29,043 nucleotides of DNA. Origin: JAFDZO01 sp041859205 (GTDB taxonomy: Bacteria > Bacteroidota > Ignavibacteria > Tepidaquicellales > Tepidaquicellaceae). The position numbers and the translations under genes were made by a program. The stretch spans positions 1-29,043 of the forward strand of contig JBHEKU010000158.1 in the NCBI GenBank assembly GCA_041859205.1, written 5' to 3'. The notes under the pieces were generated by a model that was not told the DNA's origin, searched no databases, and saw only the letters and a program-made list of their open reading frames with translations. Position 1 is the stretch's first letter, and each line of letters opens with the position of its first letter. Below are positions 7,576 to 15,364 of this stretch, piece after piece.

Positions 7576-8556
7576 TTACTTTTGAATATCAACATAATAA
7601 TTTTTTTCATCTCTTCCAGAAATATACCATAGGGAAAAAGTTAAAGTAATCCCAGTAAATATCCATAAAAAAAAGTAACTTTGGTGATAAGTATTTTCAA
7701 AAAATAATTTTAAACTAAGACCGAATAAACCAGCCTGAATGACTCCCAAAATACCCTTTAGTAAATTCTGTTTTTTCTTTTTTGCTTTTTCGGATTTTGC
7801 AAAGGCAGATAAAATATCATTTGAATTACCCGAAGATCTATGTTCATAAGATGTCAAAAAAAATTTGAATCTGCTTAACCCTTCATCGTCAATACCCTTA
7901 ACTGAATTAATTAATTCATTTAAAGTTTTCTCATTAATATTCCGATAGTCGCTTCTTATTGCTTTAAAAACCTGATCTCTCCACCAAAACGATGGACCGC
8001 CATCATCATTTTGGTAATTGCTTACAAATTTACCGATTCCAAATTCACCTTCTGGGAGTGAAGATAAATCTGTAACAATAACCTGACACATATGAAGCAA
8101 AGGATGTATTTTAAATGTATGATTTCCATGATTTTTTATTATCATGGGGCAATGCCCATACCACCCGGGATTTATAAAATCAGTTGAACAGAAGACACTA
8201 ATTCCTAAACGCGCAAAAGAACTTTTAGCTACAATTTTACCAGCATAATTCTTTGGAATTTTGAAAGACTCGAAAGTTCTACCTAATAATAACTCACCCG
8301 GTTTTAATGTTATGGTTTCATCAAAATTAATCTCAATTCGCTTCCATTCTCCTCTTGGAAAAAACTCATGTTCTTCTTTCTTTCCTAGGTCTATATGTCT
8401 GTATACTTTCTTTTGCCTCCAAAAAATATTCGAAATTCTAAGATCAATAGAACAAAGTTGAACTTGGTTTTCAGGATCAAACGGATAATCTTGACTTGTT
8501 ACTGAAAACTCCATATCCGGCAAAATTACATTTAATTCATTATTTGATAAGTACAT
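7576..8556 (-). CDS. dCTP-deaminase/dUTPase-fold protein with two C-terminal membrane helices
   Basis: A 326-residue protein. Residues about 1-190 match the Dcd/dUTPase fold: KSSFARLG at 111-118 (equivalent to the RSSLARLG loop of Dcd, arginine kept), STDFINPGWYG at 124-134, then KNHG and a QVIV strand. The position of the Dcd catalytic glutamate (E138 in the E. coli enzyme, in VLEFYN after PGW.G) is Ile139 here (PMIIKN), so canonical dCTP deamination is doubtful. A linker (about 200-260, ending in a KKKKQ run) leads to two hydrophobic helices (about 265-286, 292-312) and a short tail. This is unlike housekeeping Dcd (about 190 aa, soluble). It is first in the operon with HAD, GNAT and kinase genes. 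Likely role: a membrane-tethered nucleotide sensor or effector. Fold call firm, function inferred. Confidence 0.85.
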   Translation of the reverse strand: MYLSNNELNVILPDMEFSVTSQDYPFDPENQVQLCSIDLRISNIFWRQKKVYRHIDLGKKEEHEFFPRGEWKRIEINFDETITLKPGELLLGRTFESFKIPKNYAGKIVAKSSFARLGISVFCSTDFINPGWYGHCPMIIKNHGNHTFKIHPLLHMCQVIVTDLSSLPEGEFGIGKFVSNYQNDDGGPSFWWRDQVFKAIRSDYRNINEKTLNELINSVKGIDDEGLSRFKFFLTSYEHRSSGNSNDILSAFAKSEKAKKKKQNLLKGILGVIQAGLFGLSLKLFFENTYHQSYFFLWIFTGITLTFSLWYISGRDEKNYYVDIQK

Positions 8557-8905
8557 TCTTCAATTAATTAATAAAATTGTTTTATATTGGAAAAAAATAT
8601 TTTAAACTACTTTTTAAACCATTTGAGATTTTAAAATTTCATCTAAAATTTAGAACATCACTGTAATGGATTGGTTACAATTGAGTTGGAAACCTAAGGT
8701 TGTGCGTAGAAATAAGAGTAATTTCTCAACTAAATCTATAAAATCTGTTCTCATCACTAAAGTGTTTGTGATTATTGAAATCTTAATATTATGCAAATTA
8801 CGAATTATGAATTAAAAAACAAACTAATTTTTGAAATACTTACTGAAATCAATTTTTTTGTAATGAAATATCTATGAGTAGATTTTAGGGATAGTACATT
8901 CTTAG
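8557..8905. other. Intergenic region upstream of the four-gene operon
   Basis: About 350 bp of AT-rich DNA between the operon start and the tRNA-Lys fragment. It should hold the operon promoter on the minus strand, but I cannot point to a convincing one. A 34-codon ORF beginning MRTDFIDL on the minus strand (near 8750-8650) has no recognisable similarity. No hairpin of note. Confidence 0.4.
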
Positions 8906-8947
8906 TGCGCCCTGCAGGAGTCGAACCTGCAACCATTAGTTTAAAAG
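8906..8947 (-). pseudogene. tRNA-Lys(TTT) 3' fragment, attachment-site scar between modules
   Basis: On the minus strand it reads from the anticodon loop (CTTTTAA) through a variable region, an intact T-arm (GCAGG TTCGACT CCTGC) and an acceptor strand AGGGCGC plus A. It aligns over about 40 nt to the 3' half of the intact tRNA-Lys at 13124-13196 with about five substitutions, and then stops matching exactly at the anticodon-loop word TTAAAAG. The 5' half is replaced by the module terminal repeat. This is the displaced 3' half expected after integration of the 8.9-13.1 kb module into a tRNA-Lys gene. The T-arm still pairs, so the differences may reflect a donor tRNA from another strain rather than decay. 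Confidence 0.82.
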
Positions 8948-9086
8948 CTTTTAGACATCTTATTTTTTACAAAAACGCTTGAATTTATTGGTTCGAATGG
9001 GTTTTTCGACTTTTGAAAAGCAATGCAGACTATGAATTATTAAGTTGCACGTATAGTATAGTTCTGATTGAAGGATTTTTCAAGTT
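8941..9086. repeat. Module terminal repeat, copy 2 (left end of module A)
   Basis: Homologous to 5401-5611: 15 identical bases at the edge, an identical ATGGGTTTTTCGAC block, and a distal block ending GGATTTTTCAA (9037-9086). It lacks about 80 bp present in copy 1. It overlaps the tRNA-Lys fragment only in the core word TTAAAAG, as expected for an element end joined to a tRNA at an att core. The caspase-helicase gene stops 45 bp beyond it. Confidence 0.75.
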
Positions 9087-9130
9087 GTTCCAAATATGTA
9101 GTACATTCATAATACCTAATAATATTTCTT

Positions 9131-12100
9131 CTAAGGTTCATAAATAGGGATTTTAGCAAATTCTTCCTCACTACTTGCTTCTTTAGAGTGTTTAATTGCA
9201 TTTCGTATCAGTCCTAATTTTTCTTTATTGATAATTTTTAAAATTACCCTGTCTTTAGTAGTTTCTATTGTATCCAATGATATTAGGTTTGCTCTGATTA
9301 ATGACAAATAATCACCTCTAGTGAGTTGATTTTTTGTAAAACTGGCTAAATCAAATATTGAAGAAGGTATTCCTAACTCAAGTCTAATAAATAATTTATT
9401 AAATCGTTTACTTAAATCTAAACCTTTATGAAGAAATTCTGCTATTGAACATGTCGCTTGAAGCATATCTTTAGTTCTAGAACTTGCACTTCTAATTGGA
9501 CCAGCAGCACCATCAAATAATCCTCCATGTCGCCTTAAAATTGTCTCCATTTCTCCTATAGTATTATTAGTTATCCAAAGTAAGCAAGCTACTGCTTTTT
9601 TCAATCTTGCGGCTTCTGAACATTCATCTTTAGAATATGTTTGCAATTGGTTTAATACATGACGTGAAACATTTTGATTTTCTAATTCACTTCGCCAACT
9701 GATAGTTTCTTTCCTAAATCCTCTTTTATTTAATGGAAAGTATATTGAATCTGCTTCAACAGTATGTTGAATAGCAGTCAGCAGAGTTATATCATTAATC
9801 TCTTCTTTACCCAGCGGTCTTAAGGCCTCTATCAATCTGGTAACTGATTCAACTTCTAGTCCACAATGGCCAGTTATCCATCCTAACTCAGTTAATTGAT
9901 ACTTGTCTACTTTCCGCAAAATTAAATTATGACTTTCTAGATTATTTAAAGCTTGGATCAGTTTATTTCTATCCCATTTCCAAGTACCAGAAATTATTTT
10001 CTGTTGATATGCACCAAAGCTACCCTCAAGAAAATCTATTAAATCATCTGAGGTCATGCTAACATTTTTTGTTATATCTCCTTTCCTACTTTTAGCAGAA
10101 GTTAACACTTTTATTATTAGAGATCTAGGATCAGTCGAACCATCAAGAAACTTGGATGTCAAATCTTCTGGCGTTCCCAAAATATAATCTTTCCAATATG
10201 ATATTTCATCTTTCGGAGAAAGAGCTATTAAATATGATGCGCCTCTATTGGCAAAACCTAACCTTCCTGCACGACCTATCATATTTTTATACTCTGCAAT
10301 TGAGTATGGTTGAGGTGGAATTCCTGGGTGCTCAAGTCCAGCGATAATTACTGCTTCAGCAGGTGTATTAACTCCCATTGCTAAAGTTGTAGTTGCAGAT
10401 ATTACTCTTATTTCGCTGTTTGGTTGTCGGAAAGATTCTTCAATAATAAGCCGTTCTTCCTGTCCTAAATGTGATATGTGTATTGCAACTCCTCCACTTA
10501 AAGCCTGTCGTAAAGCTTCAGTAGCAATGGATGTATCGCCTACTGGTAGACTATCTAAAACAGATTGGGCAGGTTTTAAACCTAAGCTATTAGATAAATA
10601 AACTCCTGCTCCTCTTGCTTCACCCGTAGTTTCTCTAAATAAAATTACCTGTTTTCCCTCTGAAACGAGTTTTTTGACAAGGGGAATAATAAATTCCTGA
10701 CTTCCTCCATTTCTTATTTCGCGATGTACAAAATTCTGAATAACATTCACTGTTTGGTCGTCAGATTTAATATACTTATTCGTTCCGGTATAGTTAATAA
10801 TTCCTTCGTCCAATGGAACCGGCCTATCTAATTTTTTCAATAATCCACCATCTAACCACCTTTCTAAACCGTTAGTATCTCCAATGACAGCTGACAATGC
10901 TATTGTTTGAGGTTCAATTCCGTGTTTGCGTCTGATTCTCAATAGCGTTAAGATGAACTCTAAATTAGCCCCCCTGTTTTTATCTGCAATCATTTGAACT
11001 TCATCTACAACAATAGTTCCGATCTGTTCCAATACATGTGGATTGCCTAATGCTAAAGCTGTAAATTTTTCATACGTCATTAGGCAAACATCATATTGTC
11101 CTCGTAATAAAAGAGGAACTTCATCAGAGGTATCTCCTGTTGCTCTAATTGTACGAAATCCAAAATTACCATAAATAGAGGAAAAATATTTGAATTTGTC
11201 ATTAACTAATGCTTTTAATGGGAATAAAAATATAGCGCGCTTGCGTTCAAACAATCCTTTTAATGCTGCAAGTTCTCCTATCATTGTTTTACCTGAAGAA
11301 GTTGGAGCTGAGACAATTAAGTGATTCCCTTTAAAAAGACCATACTTATTAATCGATTCCAATTGTAGTTGATTTAAAGTCGGAATCGAATTGGACCAAA
11401 TATTTATTAATGAAATCGGAAAACCATACACAGATAAGCTATGTAAGTCAGATGTCACTTCAGCTTTCGATTCTTCCGGAAATTCTTCAATATACTGTTC
11501 GCCTTTTAAGAAAATTGGGAAATGGAAAGCTTTATCGATTTTTCCACGTAAATTTGGATGTTGCTCTTTTCCAATACTTGCCGCAGAAGCCGTAACTTTG
11601 CTATTTACATAATCCAGCAAACGATAAAGAGGTATTTTTCCAGAATCGATTACTTCTTTAGCCCCAATAAATCCTTGAATTAAATGATAAGTGAAAAATC
11701 CATGACCAAGTCGGGAATTTTCCCATGCTGGTTCATTCGATGATGAAGCTGTGATAATGATACGACCTTCGCCTGAGAGTTGGTCAAGAATGTTCTCTGT
11801 GGATTCAATTGATTTAGGTTTGTTTTCAATGTGAAGAACTTTTGACCCGATGCCTCCAGAAAAGCAACAATCAAGGATAAGGATTAATTTTTTTGAAGGT
11901 ATTTTTTTAAACTTACTTAACAATTCTTTTAAAGGGATTGCTGTTTTAGATAACAAATCACAGTCTGCATCATATGATATCAACTCATGACTTTCACTAC
12001 CATGTCCCGAGTAATAAACTACAACAATATCATCTTCTTGAACCTTTTCTAATTTTTTAAATTCAGTATAAATATTTACACGTGTAGCATTTTGATCTAA

Positions 12101-12238
12101 TAGGAGTGTACTTTCTCCTTCCACATTATCAGCAAATAAAGCATACAGAGCACGTGCATCATTGCAAGCACAATTAAGCCAGCTAATGCTTGAAGACTTG
12201 TATCTATCAATTCCTATGAATAATCCCCTAAACTTCAT
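9131..12238 (-). CDS. Caspase-like protease fused to a Ski2-like DEAD/DEAH helicase
   Basis: A 1035-residue two-part protein. Residues about 1-240 are a caspase-like (peptidase C14) domain: GIDRYK near the start, catalytic His79 in VVYYSGHGS (73-81) and catalytic Cys125 in LILDCCFSGG (120-129), followed by ITASSSNEPAWE (162-173) and HGFFTYHLIQGF (179-190). Residues about 285-700 are a superfamily 2 helicase: Walker A APTSSGKT at 311-318, DEVQ at 412-415, motif III SAV at 449-451, SATTTLAMGVN at 614-624 and motif VI MIGRAGRLG at 653-661, with Ski2/Hel308-type spacing (HISHLGQEER near 587-596). The rest is a helical C-terminal region with winged-helix and ratchet-like character. Both active sites look complete. 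Bacterial caspases act as effectors in anti-phage and suicide systems; helicase fusion suggests nucleic-acid sensing linked to proteolysis. It follows a 69-aa gene by 19 bp. Confidence 0.92.
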   Translation of the reverse strand: MKFRGLFIGIDRYKSSSISWLNCACNDARALYALFADNVEGESTLLLDQNATRVNIYTEFKKLEKVQEDDIVVVYYSGHGSESHELISYDADCDLLSKTAIPLKELLSKFKKIPSKKLILILDCCFSGGIGSKVLHIENKPKSIESTENILDQLSGEGRIIITASSSNEPAWENSRLGHGFFTYHLIQGFIGAKEVIDSGKIPLYRLLDYVNSKVTASAASIGKEQHPNLRGKIDKAFHFPIFLKGEQYIEEFPEESKAEVTSDLHSLSVYGFPISLINIWSNSIPTLNQLQLESINKYGLFKGNHLIVSAPTSSGKTMIGELAALKGLFERKRAIFLFPLKALVNDKFKYFSSIYGNFGFRTIRATGDTSDEVPLLLRGQYDVCLMTYEKFTALALGNPHVLEQIGTIVVDEVQMIADKNRGANLEFILTLLRIRRKHGIEPQTIALSAVIGDTNGLERWLDGGLLKKLDRPVPLDEGIINYTGTNKYIKSDDQTVNVIQNFVHREIRNGGSQEFIIPLVKKLVSEGKQVILFRETTGEARGAGVYLSNSLGLKPAQSVLDSLPVGDTSIATEALRQALSGGVAIHISHLGQEERLIIEESFRQPNSEIRVISATTTLAMGVNTPAEAVIIAGLEHPGIPPQPYSIAEYKNMIGRAGRLGFANRGASYLIALSPKDEISYWKDYILGTPEDLTSKFLDGSTDPRSLIIKVLTSAKSRKGDITKNVSMTSDDLIDFLEGSFGAYQQKIISGTWKWDRNKLIQALNNLESHNLILRKVDKYQLTELGWITGHCGLEVESVTRLIEALRPLGKEEINDITLLTAIQHTVEADSIYFPLNKRGFRKETISWRSELENQNVSRHVLNQLQTYSKDECSEAARLKKAVACLLWITNNTIGEMETILRRHGGLFDGAAGPIRSASSRTKDMLQATCSIAEFLHKGLDLSKRFNKLFIRLELGIPSSIFDLASFTKNQLTRGDYLSLIRANLISLDTIETTKDRVILKIINKEKLGLIRNAIKHSKEASSEEEFAKIPIYEP

Positions 12239-12257
12239 TTAAAATAAATAAATTAAA

Positions 12258-12467
12258 TTATTTGTTTAAAATTTTATATGCTTCTTTTTCAGCTTTTTCT
12301 TTTGTTTCAAAAACTAAATAACAATCAAACTTTTTATCTTTGGATTTAATATTTAACATAAATGGGTTTTCGGGATTTGGAACTTCTGTAACTGTTACAG
12401 AAACTACATATGATGGCTTTATACTGACTGATTTCCCAAGGCCATTTAAAGTTACAAATTCTTCCAT
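12258..12467 (-). CDS. Small protein of unknown function, partner of the caspase-helicase
   Basis: A 69-residue protein. It appears beta-rich for the first 55 residues (FVTLNGLGKSVSIKP, YVVSVTVTEV, FMLNIKSKDKKFDCYLVFE) with a C-terminal amphipathic helix (TKEKAEKEAYKILNK). I do not recognise the family. It lies 19 bp upstream of the caspase-helicase start on the same strand and is probably co-transcribed as the first gene. A small, well-folded-looking protein in that position could be an activator, inhibitor or scaffold of the protease; this is inference. ATG start; the sequence TTCTCACTAT lies immediately upstream, and a similar stretch occurs near 13060. Confidence 0.7.
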   Translation of the reverse strand: MEEFVTLNGLGKSVSIKPSYVVSVTVTEVPNPENPFMLNIKSKDKKFDCYLVFETKEKAEKEAYKILNK

Positions 12468-12569
12468 AATAGTGAGAATTGTTTTTAATTAATTCAAATT
12501 AAAAATTTTATCAGTTTGCTTATTTAAGTCAATATTTGAAAATCTTTGACAAGAAATACAAATTTTTTC

Positions 12570-13018
12570 TCAATTAGACTTGCAAAATCTGAATTCGTAG
12601 AATTCTTTTGAAAAGTGTAGAGTTTTGAAAATATCTATAATTTCTTTGAAATTAGTTTTAAAAAAATCTTGAATCTGAATATTGGCATCGAGTGAAATAA
12701 TTTTATCTAAAACATTCTTTGCTTTTTAAATTCTATAAAATCTTTCTTCATTAGATTGTAAACATTTTTTGGTAGATTCCTTCGTCATCTGTACTTGCTC
12801 CAATAAATATGATTCTTCAATTCATTTTTTAATGAATTAATATAATTAATTACATTAGAAAAGTTTAAAGAAATATCTTCAATTGAATCATTTTCTAAAA
12901 GAGATAATTCACTTCTAATCTTATCAAAACACTCATTTATCTTTTTCTGATTATTCTTCCTATCTTGAATAATATTTCGCAATTCGCTAAAATTATAGGT
13001 TTTAGCATTTAAACTCAA
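12570..13018 (-). pseudogene. Decayed ORF, helical/coiled-coil protein of unknown function
   Basis: An ORF of 77 codons (13018-12785) encodes a charged helical segment (NKKINECFDKIRSELSLLEN-like heptads) and then stops. Reading on in other frames gives further sensible coding: ASTDDEGIYQKMF just after the stop, then NEERFYRI, an in-frame TAA, and KAKNVLDKIISLDANIQIQ through FRFCKSN to a stop at 12570. This pattern of at least one frameshift and one nonsense codon suggests a former protein of about 145-150 residues. Alternatively the 77-aa ORF is a genuine small gene and the rest is chance. It lies between the tRNA-Lys gene and the 69-aa gene, inside module A. Confidence 0.45.
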
Positions 13019-13123
13019 TTTGATAATTTAGTAATTAATTCAATTGAATTAATCTCATGTAGTGAGAATTTATTTAATCATTTCAAACTCAGTAGATGTT
13101 TAAAAAAAATTAACTAGTAGTTG

Positions 13124-13196
13124 TGCGCCCAGCAGGACTCGAACCTGCGACCATTGGCTTAAAAGGCCACTGCTCTACCGACTGAGCTATGAGCGC
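13124..13196 (-). tRNA. tRNA-Lys (anticodon TTT), intact
   Basis: A complete 73-nt cloverleaf on the minus strand. The acceptor stem is GCGCTCA with TGGGCGC (one G-T pair) plus discriminator A. The D-arm contains AGCTCAGTCGGTAGAGC, the anticodon arm TGGCC-TTTTAAG-type with anticodon TTT, and the T-arm GCAGG TTCGAGT CCTGC. CCA is not encoded. It is the intact attachment-site copy for the module to its left, whose far end carries the 3' tRNA-Lys fragment (8906-8947). Confidence 0.95.
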
Positions 13197-13261
13197 ATAC
13201 AATTATTAAGTTCATTTTCCTATAAATTATAGAATAAACTCCTAAACTTGTCAATCGCAAA

Positions 13262-14260
13262 TTATATAAAATCTCTAATAGTCATTTTCTTTACTTGTTG
13301 AACTAAATAATCATCCGCCAATGAACGCAAATATGAAAGTGTCATATTCAAGCTACGATGTCCCATAAGCCGTTTTAATCCCAATAAATCTTGAGTTGAT
13401 TTATAGTATGAACTGGCGAACGTATGCCTGAACCTGTGCAAATGGCAGTTTATGTGAGTTACCTTTGAGAGTAAAGTAATGATGTGTTTAGCGCCGTGTT
13501 CAGTCAGTGCAATGTCCTGCGTGCCTGAAACCCATAATAAAGGTGTATTGTATTTGTCTCTGTAATTTAAATAATCTTCTAAGTAAGGAATCAATTCATT
13601 GTTGAGCGGGATAATTCTTGCACGCTTGGATTTTGAGGTATAGGAACGCACTACCACCGTCTTTTTCTGTAAATCAATATCAGATAAAGCAATCTGAAGC
13701 AGTTCAGATTTGCGTACTCCTGTAAATAATAGAAACATCACGATAGCAATATTTCTTTTCTTAATCAGCAAATTAGCCCAGCGAATTTTTGTGTTAATGG
13801 CATGGCAAATTGTTTCAATTTCTCTTGATGTAAAAGCTCTCGGATCAGAGTAAGAAACATCAGGGTATTGCATTGTGTCGAACGGATTTTTTGATAAGTA
13901 TTTCCGTTCTCCGAGCCATTTAAAAAACGTATTTAATTTGCCCCTCACAGTTGCTGCAGCAGATTTCTTATATTCTCTGACAACATATTCTCTACCAACT
14001 TTTCGTTTTCGAGTGTTTAGAAATTCGAAGAAATTTATCATCGATTCTTCGGTCAAATCCTTTAGTGCAATGTCAGGATTGTACTGAAGCAGCAAGCCGA
14101 AATTATAACAGTAACTTTTTATCGTAGCCGGAGCTGTTCCGAGAATATTAACATGATATTTTATAAAAAGCTCATGAAGATCTTTAAGAGATTTTTTTTC
14201 TCTGTGTTTTGATTTACTCCTAGTTTTGTTTTTTCTATTGATAAGAGAACCTTTCGGCAT
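13262..14260 (-). CDS. Tyrosine recombinase/integrase (second, distinct)
   Basis: A 332-residue protein with a basic N-terminal tail (KNKTRSKSKHREKKS), a SAM-like core-binding domain (about 25-120) and a catalytic domain with R183 in TGVRKSELL, a lysine in YTSKSKRAR (208-215), H275 and R278 in HLHRFRHTFA, H301 in LMGHRSLNMT, and nucleophile Y310. It is clearly different from the 298-aa integrase at 4288-5184. It lies 65 bp upstream of the tRNA-Lys gene on the same strand, that is, outside the module bounded by the tRNA and its fragment. It could be a remnant of another element at the same tRNA or the integrase of an element extending to the right; no third att site is visible to decide. Confidence 0.92.
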   Translation of the reverse strand: MPKGSLINRKNKTRSKSKHREKKSLKDLHELFIKYHVNILGTAPATIKSYCYNFGLLLQYNPDIALKDLTEESMINFFEFLNTRKRKVGREYVVREYKKSAAATVRGKLNTFFKWLGERKYLSKNPFDTMQYPDVSYSDPRAFTSREIETICHAINTKIRWANLLIKKRNIAIVMFLLFTGVRKSELLQIALSDIDLQKKTVVVRSYTSKSKRARIIPLNNELIPYLEDYLNYRDKYNTPLLWVSGTQDIALTEHGAKHIITLLSKVTHINCHLHRFRHTFASSYYKSTQDLLGLKRLMGHRSLNMTLSYLRSLADDYLVQQVKKMTIRDFI

Positions 14261-14461
14261 GTAAAAAGAAAAAAAATCGAGAACTTCTGTATAGTCTCCA
14301 TATCTATATTATGTCACAAAAATCATATTTTTTTTAGATTAGAAATAAATTGGAAGCATTTTGAAAGACGATAAAAATTTAAATTGAGAAAAATTCAAGA
14401 AAATGTAAAGAAGTAATGAAGAAGTAACAAAGAAAAATCAAGATTTGTTCAAGAAATAATA

Positions 14462-14498
14462 AAGGCACGGAAACTGGAAAAACTTGTTCCTGTGCCTT
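14462..14498 (-). terminator. Intrinsic terminator of the outer-membrane-barrel operon
   Basis: Stem AAGGCAC(G)GGAAC-type with GTTCCTGTGCCTT, nearly perfect. On the minus strand it is followed by TTATTATTTC and lies 24 bp after the stop at 14522. Confidence 0.7.
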
Positions 14499-14521
14499 AC
14501 GATAGGAGAAAAGAAAATATT

Positions 14522-15310
14522 CTAATACTTAACAGCGTTTGATTTCTCTTTGCCGAAGTTAATGGCAAAGCCTAGCTTGAATTCTAATCCCTTTATATTA
14601 AGCGGTATGGAACTGCTCGGGCTTCCGTTGATATTGTAGGAGAGATTTCGTGCATTCGTTTCTTCCTTATCACTCACAGCTTTGCCGCTATTATCTTTAC
14701 CTGAAAATTCAATAAACTGGTTTAGGTTCATATCCTGTTCATAGGAACCTGTGAGACGTATTTGAAACTTCTTAGTTATATCCCAGAGAATATTAAGCGA
14801 TGGTTTTACAAATAAGTCAGTTTTTACCAGGGAAACATTCACGTTAGTGTAATCGGCAAATCTTGTGCTGTTGACCTGAATATATACTGTGTTGTTTACT
14901 AACTGCCCTAGCTTTTTGCTTGCATATGAAAAGCCGCCTGAAACGGTCGGAAGAATTGTAAGGGTTTTGGAGGTATTAAGAAAAAATGGATAACCCGCTG
15001 AGACTCCCAGTTCAAATCCGAACAGTTCTCCGAACTGTACATTGCCTATGGCATTATAATAAAGTTCTTTCTCATGCTTGAAATTGTCATAAGAGACTCC
15101 GACTGTGTAATATGCTTTTTTCTTTAAGGAAGTATTGGCATAGAACAAATCGGGAGCCGGAGATTCATCCAGATATGCTAACTCAATATTGGTGTTGTTA
15201 TATTCGGGAAGCTTCGCACCTCCAAAAATGTTTAAGTATTGTGAGTGGGCGATGCCGTTTGAAAGTAAAGTAAAAACTAGAACGAAAAAGGTTAAAAGTA
15301 TTTTTTTCAT
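14522..15310 (-). CDS. Outer-membrane beta-barrel-like protein
   Basis: A 262-residue protein with a signal peptide (MKKILLTFFVLVFTLLSNG, cleavage probably after AHSQ). The mature part has alternating hydrophobic strands (YYTVGVSYD, LFGFELGVSAGYPFF, LTILPTVSGGFSYA, FQIRLTGSYEQD) and ends in a strand-like LEFKLGFAINFG before a short polar tail. This pattern fits an 8-12 stranded outer-membrane barrel. It lies 54 bp downstream of the secreted coiled-coil protein gene on the same strand and is followed by a terminator, so the two form an operon. Substrate or structural role unknown. Confidence 0.75.
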   Translation of the reverse strand: MKKILLTFFVLVFTLLSNGIAHSQYLNIFGGAKLPEYNNTNIELAYLDESPAPDLFYANTSLKKKAYYTVGVSYDNFKHEKELYYNAIGNVQFGELFGFELGVSAGYPFFLNTSKTLTILPTVSGGFSYASKKLGQLVNNTVYIQVNSTRFADYTNVNVSLVKTDLFVKPSLNILWDITKKFQIRLTGSYEQDMNLNQFIEFSGKDNSGKAVSDKEETNARNLSYNINGSPSSSIPLNIKGLEFKLGFAINFGKEKSNAVKY

Positions 15311-15364
15311 ATTAAAATTTTGTTTTAGGGTTTGAAAAAGGTTAATTGTTTTGAATCCGATCTT

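Noticed and set aside
8720..8750. A 26-bp stretch of module B (TTTCTCAACTAAATC...) resembles the end of the decayed ORF in module A (12566-12591), at 20 of 26 positions.
   Set aside because: Short and AT-rich, with no longer alignment on either side; it could be chance. It would only matter if the two modules were shown to share more sequence.
11391..11612. Two overlapping plus-strand ORFs inside the caspase-helicase gene.
   Set aside because: Antisense shadows of the continuous 1035-aa frame, whose motifs run through this region.
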